A stretch of DNA of 14,982 bases from Baffinella frigidus. Taxonomy: Eukaryota > Cryptophyceae > Cryptomonadales > Baffinellaceae. The first letter of the stretch is position 1, and each line of letters begins with the position of its first letter. The stretch lies in assembly GCA_026770585.1 (NCBI GenBank), contig MU646356.1, positions 861,680 through 876,661 on the forward strand. Reading direction: 5' to 3'. Made by a program: the position numbers and the translations under genes. The notes beneath the pieces were generated by a model, which saw nothing but the letters and a program-made list of their open reading frames with translations, was not told the DNA's origin and searched no databases. Shown here in pieces: positions 8,801 through 12,700 of this stretch.

Positions 8801-8974
8801 CGGTTTGGCTTCAAAGTGTTTGTTCCGCTTCAGCTTCGTGTACACCTGGTCGTCCGCAAGCGGGTTCCGAAGAGAGCCAGCAGACAGCTGGTCGCCGATC
8901 AACACGTCGGGAACGACGATGCCAGTGTCCCCGACCGTGCTGTCCAGCCGCGAGGCCTCCATCGAATCATCCAT
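93..8974 (-). CDS. CFAP221: CFAP221/PCDP1 homologue, central-pair ciliary protein (13 exons, 3' partial)
   Basis: Spliced gene with coding exons 8974-8765, 8470-8350, 7736-7657, 7453-7313, 6283-6149, 5270-5094, 4740-4585, 4082-3995, 3271-3150, 2354-2238, 2067-1990, 1226-1164 and 244-93 (546 codons plus 2 nt). Known role of the family: FAP221/PCDP1 is a calmodulin-associated part of the C1d projection of the axonemal central pair and tunes ciliary beating; loss in mammals causes primary ciliary dyskinesia. Seen here: two beta-sandwich ASH/MSP-like regions (about residues 44-160 and 180-275), then a charged helical part (from about 340). Landmarks VYTKL, RVHILP, EWRYYYDCIR, LVPIHAYP, GLRFP, GKL.KEL and KW...IG.D fall in the order and spacing I remember from human CFAP221, and all splice phases are compatible. 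The C-terminal part lies beyond the left edge. An extra copy of exon 11 may also be used. Homology is from memory, not a search, but I consider it secure; exon 7 and the end of exon 4 are the weakest parts. Confidence 0.9.
460..505 (-). pseudogene. Degenerate third copy of exon 12
   Basis: MMREEYSSAAPNG corresponds to VMREEYDRAKQVT, with a small insertion. The donor has become GGGTTATC. It overlaps a 16-base perfect palindrome (484-499). Confidence 0.6.
484..552. repeat. Cluster of perfect inverted repeats
   Basis: Contains a 16-base perfect palindrome at 484-499 (GGAAGAGTACTCTTCC), a small hairpin at 501-514 (GCATC-ATAC-GATGC) and a 15-base perfect inverted repeat 518-532/538-552 with a 5-base loop. 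The last arm (TGGGTGCTACTGTAT) is also a dispersed motif at 1024. Confidence 0.8.
551..572 (-). repeat. Copy of the exon 13 acceptor region
   Basis: Twenty-two bases identical to 242-263, containing CCCGAAACACAG|GTG. It duplicates the 3' splice site of exon 13 inside intron 12 without exon sequence behind it. Confidence 0.8.
573..866. other. Intron 12 stretch without a recognised gene
   Basis: No exon supported. Holds a duplicated GATACAGTGGGTGC motif (575-615) and a CAATACATGCAAA motif that recurs near 1130. Confidence 0.5.
893..949 (-). pseudogene. Copy of exon 12
   Basis: Reads GFKFGNAVVMREEYDRAKQ and ends CAG|GTTACG, the same donor as exon 12. Two amino-acid changes against the exon. 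No clear acceptor matches the frame, so probably not used, although the reading frame is intact. Spaced 271 bases from exon 12. Confidence 0.75.
1048..1101. repeat. TTTCTGG 7-mer array, intron 12
   Basis: GGTTTCT units with interruptions; preceded by the motif GGGTGCTACTGTATCCATAG at 1026-1045. Confidence 0.85.
1164..1226 (-). CDS. CFAP221: CFAP221 exon 12
   Basis: Acceptor GGATGCAG|GTG; donor CAG|GTTACG; 21 codons, phase 0: VAEFKFGNELVMREEYDRAK then Q. A charged helix immediately before the KW..IG.D segment. Recognised by the good splice sites, the phase fit and the presence of two decayed copies downstream in the intron (893-949 and about 460-505). Confidence 0.78.
1262..1660. repeat. Intron 11 dispersed unit copies
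   Basis: Two copies of CTTAGGGGTGGG...GCTA (1272 and 1348) and copies of a block with GGCTTCCG and AATCGAATGGC (about 1415-1535, part at 1549-1590, and 1850-1990). The last reflects duplication of the exon 11 neighbourhood, spaced about 450 bases. No other exon seen. Confidence 0.6.
1667..1744 (-). CDS. CFAP221: CFAP221 exon 11b, conserved duplicate of exon 11a
   Basis: Acceptor GTTGCCAG|TGG. The first 24 codons give exactly the same peptide as exon 11a (WYEEERMQPG ... EECA), but seven codons differ synonymously (GAA/GAG, CGG/CGC, CCA/CCG, CTG/TTG, GAT/GAC, GGG/GGC, GCG/GCC). At the same 26-codon position there is a GT (AGC|GTCCCA), so length and phase are kept. If that weak donor is not used the frame ends at TAG 1655-1657, giving a short alternative C-terminus. 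Could be an additional exon, a mutually exclusive exon or an alternative terminal exon. Confidence 0.55.
1990..2067 (-). CDS. CFAP221: CFAP221 exon 11a
   Basis: Acceptor CCCCAAAACAG|TGG directly at the end of the TTTGGGG array; donor CAG|GTCAGC; 26 codons, phase 0: WYEEERMQPGGFLDVEEEYG then EECASQ. The preceding intron (2237-2068) is almost pure 7-mer repeat. No clear human counterpart; it lies in a charged helical region longer than in human. A second copy, exon 11b, follows. Confidence 0.8.
2071..2222. repeat. TTTGGGG 7-mer array forming most of intron 10
   Basis: Near-continuous GGGGTTT units. On the sense (minus) strand this is CCAAACCCC and ends ...CCCCAAAACAG, the acceptor of exon 11a. 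Confidence 0.95.
2238..2354 (-). CDS. CFAP221: CFAP221 exon 10 (GKLSYKEL)
   Basis: Acceptor CCTGCACAG|GTT following a TTTCGGG-type array; donor CAG|GTTCGC; 39 codons, phase 0. Encodes VVGKLSYKELRKQMEESGDV then NVEGKEILDQKAKANKSIQ, corresponding to human GKLKIKELREVLDQ...ALFEQKVRQDI. Predicted helical and highly charged. Confidence 0.92.
2364..2475. repeat. TTTCGGG/TTTCAGG 7-mer array, intron 9 acceptor side
   Basis: GGGTTTC units with TTTCAGG variants, ending at the exon 10 acceptor. Confidence 0.93.
2476..2966. other. Intron 9 interior
   Basis: No exon seen. Contains a tandem 25-base repeat (GCTCCGAGTAA.TGAGTAACAG at 2634-2685, two copies). Confidence 0.6.
2967..3135. repeat. CT-rich microsatellite, intron 9 donor side
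   Basis: TCTC/GCTCTCTC runs with a short CACACA tail, GA-rich on the sense strand, starting about 15 bases after the exon 9 donor. A similar CT-then-CA tract lies at 14465-14527. Confidence 0.92.
3150..3271 (-). CDS. CFAP221: CFAP221 exon 9 (GLRFP segment)
   Basis: Acceptor CTCTGCAG|GG; donor CCAG|GTGCAC (phase 0). Encodes APIVMHRAEPPAKMEEEMID then GLRFPEQLRTRAATQHVLGQ. Human counterpart: HRPPAK...EYQNLRFPVDL...AVATVLNQ. VLGQ|VVGKLSYKEL joins without gap or insertion to exon 10 (human VLNQEPGKLKIKEL). A copy carrying a stop lies about 210 bases upstream in the sense direction. Confidence 0.9.
3338..3745. repeat. Duplicated flank and poly-G minisatellite, intron 8
   Basis: A 55-base block (AGATAGCACGCCGG...CTACA) occurs at 3338-3392 and 3691-3745. 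Between the copies lie the dead exon 9 copy and a G-rich minisatellite with about 3 units of GGGGCTCCGTTTATGGGATG (3500-3590). Confidence 0.82.
3391..3483 (-). pseudogene. Dead copy of exon 9
   Basis: CCGCAG|GG acceptor, then AIVMHRAEPPARMEEEIIHG and FRFP before an in-frame TAG at 3407-3409 where the real exon has GAA. One codon is missing near the start. Homology continues a little beyond the stop. Clearly derived from exon 9 and not usable as coding sequence. Confidence 0.85.
3783..3821 (-). repeat. Copy 3 of the exon 8 3' edge with donor
   Basis: Reads TVQRFTAARIP and ends CCCAG|GTTCGA. With 3907-3944 and the true edge at 3995 this is another triplication of an exon end plus donor. Confidence 0.75.
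3907..3944 (-). repeat. Copy 2 of the exon 8 3' edge with donor
   Basis: Reads KVERINAAGR in the exon frame and ends CCAG|GTCCGT. Flank TATCTAGGA.CG.ACCTGG is shared with copy 3. Confidence 0.75.
3995..4082 (-). CDS. CFAP221: CFAP221 exon 8 (charged helix)
   Basis: Acceptor CCCGAAAGCAG|GAG; donor CCAG|GTTCGT; 29 codons plus 1 nt. Encodes EGRADLTLVHDEAKGFKEKV then ERIKAARIP, a charged helix. Phase 1 fits exon 9 and gives ARIPG-APIVMHRAEPPAKM, the equivalent of the human MMHINFHRPPAK region. Partial copies of both edges lie in the flanking introns. Confidence 0.82.
4238..4296 (-). repeat. Copy of the exon 8 5' edge and acceptor
   Basis: GGCAG|GAG acceptor, then EGRADLTLVHNEAKGF in frame (Asp to Asn), after which a 3-base insertion and divergence break the copy. 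Lies in intron 7 upstream of the real exon. Confidence 0.82.
4355..4505. repeat. CCCGAAA 7-mer array, intron 7 donor side
   Basis: Degenerate ACCCGAA units on the plus strand, so G-rich on the sense strand, the opposite orientation to most arrays in this gene. Confidence 0.88.
4585..4740 (-). CDS. CFAP221: CFAP221 exon 7 (lineage-specific linker, tentative end)
   Basis: Acceptor CCCGAAAGCAG|GTG at the end of a TTTCGGG array. Open frame VRHSLILAGREDLLGTLMDY then STPPELRVPHNPGPPSPLPS and NLKGSAEKSGNL. Phase-0 donor chosen at CTG|GTGGCG; CGG|GTGCCG upstream is also phase 0, and ATG|GTGGGG has a better sequence but the wrong phase. It falls where human CFAP221 has a poorly conserved linker, so homology does not confirm it. 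Codon use and the acceptor support a real exon. Confidence 0.6.
4743..5092. repeat. Mixed 7-mer arrays filling intron 6
   Basis: Successive blocks of TTTCGGG, TTTCTGG, TTTCGAG and GTAGGGT units separated by copies of the CCGTATCCATAG motif (4794, 4913, 5093). Essentially the whole intron is repeat. Confidence 0.92.
5094..5270 (-). CDS. CFAP221: CFAP221 exon 6, functional copy C
   Basis: Acceptor ACACCAG|GGG; 59 codons to ACG|GTACAG (phase 0). Encodes GTVPAHGVAEVIISYTPTRM then ATVQLVLEVNVSQFSFKPTR and CLVLGSSGPG, aligning with human [24 protein letters not shown]...ISQF...PYECVFTGTC. Chosen over two upstream copies because only this one continues past SQF and keeps the hydrophobic Val (VIIS), where copies A and B have Gly. 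The last residues (QEKQKAMDT) and the exact donor are less sure. Confidence 0.88.
5281..5600. repeat. AGGGTTC arrays and AT-rich tracts between exon 6 copies
   Basis: AGGGTTC units at 5281-5318 and 5503-5517, each followed by TATA/ATGTAT tracts (5319-5372, 5517-5600). Exon 6 copy B lies between them (5383-5484). Confidence 0.9.
5383..5484 (-). pseudogene. Exon 6 copy B
   Basis: Same 34-codon extent and the same AT-rich flank as copy A, with Gly in place of Val and a Pro-to-Leu change (SYTLTRM). Truncated at SQF. Copies A and B evidently duplicated together with their flanking AT repeat, 232 bases apart. Confidence 0.82.
5615..5716 (-). pseudogene. Exon 6 copy A
   Basis: CACCAG|GGC acceptor and 34 codons matching exon 6 (GTVPAHGVAEGIISYTPTRM ... 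NVSQF), then breaks into AT-rich repeat. Gly replaces the conserved Val of the functional copy. The next GT would shift phase. Very similar to the real exon, so recent. Confidence 0.82.
5724..6130. repeat. TTTAGGG/TTGAGGG 7-mer arrays, intron 5
   Basis: Closest match in the window to plant-type telomere repeat (GGGTTTA), mixed with GGGTTGA and GGGTTCA. A non-repeat island lies at about 5918-5990. Confidence 0.93.
6149..6283 (-). CDS. CFAP221: CFAP221 exon 5 (second ASH-like domain, first half)
   Basis: Acceptor CTGGCACACAG|GTG abuts a GGTTTAC array; donor CGG|GTCTCA (phase 0). Encodes VDFGICMLCKRVERVVPIRN then DTGASFEFSIDVLHSHPDLD and VQPSR. It aligns with human ..LSNVLLGESKTYVIPL..DFEFHITLIQSHQAFAIEPT. 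QPSR|GTVPAHG across the junction matches EPTSGIIPANG. Confidence 0.9.
6292..6438. repeat. TTTACGG 7-mer array, intron 4 acceptor side
   Basis: GGTTTAC units with TTGACGG and TTTTTAC variants ending at the exon 5 acceptor. Confidence 0.93.
6687..6782. repeat. Tandem pair of about 50 bases in intron 4
   Basis: GACTATTCTC.AGTTG.CATGC.....GTACAAATC occurs twice. The GGTACAAATC.TGTCAACT end recurs at 10478-10500 in the other gene. Confidence 0.7.
6821..6880 (-). repeat. Copy 3 of the exon 4 3' edge with donor
   Basis: Reads PFEPGDIPGYFPTK in frame, then GTCGCT (edge at 6824). More diverged than copy 2 but still open. An upstream flank (AAATAGTCT.GAGACAG.GCTAG) is shared between 6790 and 7271, so the duplicated unit is longer than the exon edge. 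This copy is the nearest to exon 5 and could be the donor actually used. Confidence 0.82.
7053..7110 (-). repeat. Copy 2 of the exon 4 3' edge with donor
   Basis: About 58 bases matching 7310-7367 almost exactly. In the exon 4 frame it reads GPFGPGDVPGYFPTK, followed by GTTGCT (edge at 7056). Together with the exon 4 end and copy 3 it forms a triplicated donor-bearing segment spaced about 230-257 bases. Confidence 0.85.
7313..7453 (-). CDS. CFAP221: CFAP221 exon 4 (LVPIHAYP ... YFPTK)
   Basis: The acceptor is made by the repeat itself (CCAAACTCCAG|GAC). Encodes DENILVPIHAYPSVAQISAP, about 20 lineage-specific residues, then GDVPGYFPTK before donor AAG|GTCGCG (phase 0). The start is secure through LVPIHAYP. 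The end is less certain: two further copies of the PGYFPTK|GT edge lie downstream (ends 7056 and 6824), and the roughly 25-residue insert relative to human could partly be spliced out. YFPTK|VDFG across the junction resembles the FP..V.FG sequence expected at the start of the second domain. Confidence 0.78.
7455..7652. repeat. TTTGGGG 7-mer array forming intron 3
   Basis: GGGGTTT units from donor to acceptor, interrupted only by the exon 4 edge copy at 7493-7512. On the sense strand the intron reads GTAAACCCTAAACC ... CCAAACTCCAG. Confidence 0.95.
7493..7512 (-). repeat. Copy of the exon 4 5' edge and acceptor
   Basis: GACGAGGATGTTCTCGTCCT repeats 7435-7455 (one mismatch) about 57 bases further into intron 3. 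It reproduces the CAG|GACGAGAACATC acceptor junction inside the repeat array. Confidence 0.8.
7657..7736 (-). CDS. CFAP221: CFAP221 exon 3 (EWRYYYDCIR signature)
   Basis: Acceptor CATCAG|GC and donor GAG|GTAAAC. Encodes MCEEIVVQFMPTEWRYYYDC then IRIHSE. The EWRYYYDCIR block is nearly invariant in CFAP221 proteins and is the most diagnostic stretch in the window. The downstream intron is telomere-like repeat from its first bases (GTAAACCCTAAACC). Confidence 0.95.
7790..7989. mobile_element. MITE-like element in CFAP221 intron 2
   Basis: Two ends are inverted copies of about 38 bases: left GTCGAAATGGGCTTCGCGCG (7790) onwards through TCGAGGTCAGGT; right arm 7951-7989, with two mismatches and a 4-base gap. 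The interior is AT-rich and noncoding. No clear target-site duplication seen. Non-autonomous DNA transposon is the best reading; a plain inverted repeat is possible. Confidence 0.7.
8000..8349. other. Intron 2, non-repeat part
   Basis: No exon supported on either strand. Contains a short tandem repeat CCAGCCCTCCGACGT.AAG (8179 and 8203) and a hairpin-like GGCCACGGCCTGGCGCCAGG near 8155. Confidence 0.5.
8350..8470 (-). CDS. CFAP221: CFAP221 exon 2 (RVHILP segment)
   Basis: Acceptor CCACAG|GTG and donor CCAG|GTGCGC; 40 codons plus 1 nt. Encodes VQQRVIKLVNVGKITKR followed by VHILPATTTHFSILYDKRG, the strands of the first ASH-like domain (human: HLVNVSNEDTRVHILPPQT). The leftover G joins GC of exon 3 to make the Gly of VPPG-MC, matching the human VPGL. 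Confidence 0.92.
8765..8974 (-). CDS. CFAP221: CFAP221 exon 1 (start codon, N-terminus)
   Basis: Seventy codons from ATG at 8974. An in-frame TAG at 8996-8998 with no ATG in between fixes this start. A variable N-tail of 43 residues precedes VYTKLKRNKHFEAKPSVIHF, which opens the first beta-sandwich. The human protein as I remember it has about 46 residues before the same VYAKL block, supporting the start. Ends phase 0 at ACG|GTCCGT. Confidence 0.88.
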
Positions 8975-9371
8975 CGTGGCTGTCACCGCTGCCAGCTACT
9001 CCCCGATTCACCCGCAGCTGCCCAGCGCGGCCCTCCAGCACCCCGCTCCCCGCCGACCCGCCACTTGGTTTGCTGGCCTCCCTTTCAGCACCCGCGCCCT
9101 GTCCGCGGGTCGGGGAACAAACGCACTTGCCGCGCAGACGCTTTCCGCACCACTGTGTGGTGCTGGAGCAGCTACCACGATCCCCCTCCAGCTCAAAACC
9201 CCCGTCCCTCCCCCCCCGGCCGTTTACCGGAACGAAAAGTCAACACGACCACTTTTTCTTGCGCCCATCAAAGGACGTCACGTCCTTTCCCCAGCGATCC
9301 CCAGGGGATACAAGGGAGGTTTTTGAATCTCTGTCTGCCCGTTCCTGAACGCAGATCGACACGCTGCAGCC
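8975..9371. promoter_or_regulatory. Divergent (bidirectional) promoter region with CRE-like palindrome
   Basis: The 397 bases between the two start codons contain no exon I can support. The two genes point away from each other, so this stretch must carry both 5' UTRs and both promoters. At 9270-9288 there is an interrupted palindrome (AAAGGACG-TCA-CGTCCTTT) containing TGACGTCC, close to a bZIP/CRE site. At about 9298-9310 there is a second hairpin-capable stretch (ATCCCC-A-GGGGAT). I see no clear TATA box. In-frame stops (TAG 8996-8998 minus, TGA 9324-9326 plus) limit both coding starts. Function is inferred from position. Confidence 0.5.
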
Positions 9372-9797
9372 ATGACGGCCTGCCGCGGCTCACCCCGGCG
9401 GCGACTCGCGACTGTTGCATGTTTCATGACACTATTCTGTGGGGCTAACGCCTGGATCCCATCGGTGTTTCCCGACGCGTCTTCATCTCTGGGCCTCAGG
9501 AGGTTTCAACCGGGGCCCGATTCCTCAGTTGCTGCCAGGCTTGGGTCGCCGAAGCTTTGGGGTCGGCGGCGTGCTGCGATCTTGCGGATGCAGGAGGACG
9601 GATGGGACCCAGCCGCCAAAGATGCCGAGTTGCAGCCCGCGAAGGGAGGGACGCAGCTGCGGAAGGCGGAAAGGCAGGAGGTCCCGGGCGGCGACCCTGT
9701 GGCGGAAATTTTACGGGAGCTCAGGGACCTATCCACGAACATGAGGGAGAAGGCCTTTGATCCCGCCGCCTCTGCCGATCTGTCGAGGAAGATCGAG
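9372..9797 (+). CDS. Plus-strand gene exon 1 (bipartite leader)
   Basis: 142 codons ending GAG|GTGGGA. Signal peptide about residues 1-27, with an aromatic +1 residue after cleavage (ANA|WIPSVFP) as in the ASAF-type motif of red-lineage complex plastids. It is followed by a basic, Ser-rich stretch (SSLGLRRFQ, ARLGSPKLWGRRRAAILRM) and a charged mature start (QEDGWDPAAKDAELQPAKGG). The end, EILRELRDLSTNMREKAFDP then AASADLSRKIE, is helical. Confidence 0.82.
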
Positions 9798-12700
9798 GTG
9801 GGATTTGGGGAAATAGATGTTGCAAGGTTTTGGTTTTGGGGTTAGGTTTGAGAATTCGGGGTTTGGGTGTATGGTAACCTTGCTGAACTCTATCATGTTC
9901 CACCAGCCCTCACGGAAGGACCAAAAGATCGATTTTCGACCTTTTCCCAAAAGTTGATTTTGCAGCAAGATTGTGTTAACTTACGAATCAGACACCCCAT
10001 ATCGGGGTGTCTGTCAAGGTAAATCCGAGGTTTGAGAATCGACGATTTGGTCTTTCCGTGAGGGTGAGTGGTAGGGTTCAGAGTTTAGGGTTCAGGGTGT
10101 AACCTTGGTGGCATCTATCGTGCCGGCCGCGGCCGCTGCCGCACAAAAACATGCGGAGTTTTATCTTTCGGTAAAGCGCGCTAACGCCGAACGCGGGCGC
10201 AGGTCGAGCTCGGGTGGCTGACGGATGCTGTCCGCACCGCGCTCGGTCGGGTACGCGCCTCCCCCCCTCCCGTTCCGAGCATCGTGTTCGTCGCTTCCTG
10301 CGAGTCGCTTCCTGCGAGGAGAACGAACTTTCAAAAGATAGAGTCGCTGCCTCCACCCTGGAGGCCGGGTGGGGGTATTTTGAGCATTCTTAAGTCCACT
10401 CCCCTTGGAATGGACTGAGATCTCAGTCCCCCGTGATGAATGGATTTGGTACAAAACGGTCTTATAAGTATTTTAGTGGTACAAATCCTGTCAACTTTTG
10501 CGATAAAGGGTCATTCGGGATTGGCCGCAAGTCCCCTCCAGGGTGGCTGGGATCAAGAAAGCGTTTTTTGAAAGATAGAGTGACTCGGCTGGTCCCGTGC
10601 GTGCTCGACACGGATGTCTTATCTGATGCGTGATCCGTTGGGCGAGGACACTAGCCTGAGTTTCAGTTCTCAACACAGAAGAAGTGCGGGAAACAGAAGA
10701 AGTGCAAACACACCAATTCATCTGAAAAATATTCACCTGTAGAAGATTCATCTGAAGAAGATTCATCTGAAGCCCGCCCCGGAATCCTGCAGGGGCCGGA
10801 GCAGAGGGAAGAAGCGACTCCCGAGGAGTTTTCGCAGTGGAAGGCGATGCTGGCGGACAGCGCGGTGTCGGACGAGGTCAAGGTGGGTGGGGATCTGGGA
10901 AGCGATCCTTTGGTGCCTTTTTTGCTGGGTACGGTGGTGGCTGTACAGGATCGAGAGTGGTGATGACCCTATGATTAGAACGGGAGTGATGCTGGCCCAG
11001 TGATTAGAACGAACGTGATGACGACCCTATGATTAGAACGAGATTGAGTCTGACCCCATGATATCCCTGGCATCAGGCGACAGCGATGAAAAAAGAGCTG
11101 GAAGATGCACGGGCGGCCCTTGCTGCATCCGCCGTCAAGGTACCCACAATGTTGGTATTACTAACAGTCTCTTCCCCTCCCATGATGTTGGTATCACAAA
11201 CAGTCTCTTCCCCTCCCATGTGCCTCTTCCAAAAAGCGCTATGTCATTACCAGACTCGCTGCTGGGTGGGTAGCTTTATCGGATTTCCGCGTCGGGGGAA
11301 GCATGCAGAGGTGTCTGGGCTGAGATAGAGAGGCGCGTACATTCTCCATTGTCGGGCCTGCCGTAAAGGTGCGTGGCATGTTGCTATTTGTGTCTGGGGG
11401 AAATTGGCTCGTTGTTTTTCGTGTCTGGGGGAAATTGGAATTCTGTGTCTGGGGGGAACTGCACCGGAAAATTGTGTTGGCCATGCAGAGGTGGCTGGGC
11501 TGAGGTGAAGAGGAACACATTCTCCGGAGTCAGGCTTGCCAGATTCCGTCAAGAGTCGTACGTGGATGCGAGTCGCAGGTGACCGTACGTACGTTCGCTT
11601 TTGAGGACTGCCACTGTACCGAAGCGGGCTCGCCTCAAGGCTGACAGACTTTTTGGATCACTCGTCTCCACCAGGTGGCACAGATCAAGGATCCCCTAAT
11701 CTCTACACCCTACACCCTAACTCTTCACCCCTGACCTGTAACCCTCGAACCGCCAACCAGGTGGCACAGATTGAGGAGGCTTCTCGCAAGCTCGGACAGG
11801 TGCGCTCTACCCTCGCTCATCCCCCGTCGAACCATCCCCCGGGATTCGGTTAAAACACCAAGTGTTGCAAACCCGGAGCACGTCCCGGGACAAACACCGA
11901 ATGCGCCACAAGGCAGGGCGTGCGCTCCCCGGCTGATCACAAACCTCCTCCCACTCAGCGAGTAGGGTTTCCCAGAAGCAAAAAAAACCCGTGTTTTCGA
12001 AAGGAATCAAAATTGCGGAGGAGAAAAGGAACGCTACCCATGAAAGGTCGCACTGCGCAGGTTGTGAGCGTTGCGTCGGGGAACAAAGCCGCTGCCGCCG
12101 AGGTGCGTGCTCTTGGCTTAGCGGGCCTCCTGTGGATTGTTATCAAGTGTCCGGACACGCCTGGGGTTTGACCTGGCTTACTTCAGCGTCTCCCGAGGTG
12201 CGCATCCGGGGTTCGGGTCTCGAGTTTCGAGTTTCGGGGTTCGGGGTTCCGGTTCCGAGTTCTGTGGTTTGACCTCGCCGAGTTCATCTTTACTTAAACT
12301 GTTTGGGAGGGGGTCAGACTGACACTCGTTAGGAGAAACTGTGCCGGGGAATTTTGGATCCACGGAACCATTTATCGACGTCGCTGTGGGTAGACCTAAA
12401 AGAGATTTCGGTGGGATCCCAAGGCGAAATCATGCGTTGGTCGAATGATTTTTTGCTCTGTGGTTTCACTTGGGTGGTTTCGTGCCGTGTTGCTCGGCAG
12501 CCAGCTGGTAGTGAGGGCCTGATGAGCTCTATGCATGGCTGCTGGCGTGCTGTTGGTGTGATGCGGGATCTCGGAGGCTGATGGCTGTCGCGCGTAGGTG
12601 AAAAGGGAAAGCGTGGGGGGGGGGGAGGGGGGGGTTACAGGCAAAGTCAGCGGGTCGACGCGTGCAAAGGTCCCCCCATTGCTCCCCCCAACCTCACGGA

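Noticed and set aside
8621-9448. Long plus-strand open frame (275 codons)
   Set aside because: It is antisense to CFAP221 exon 1 and crosses the promoter and the start of the plus-strand gene in another frame. Composition is Pro/Arg-rich shadow coding with no recognisable motif.
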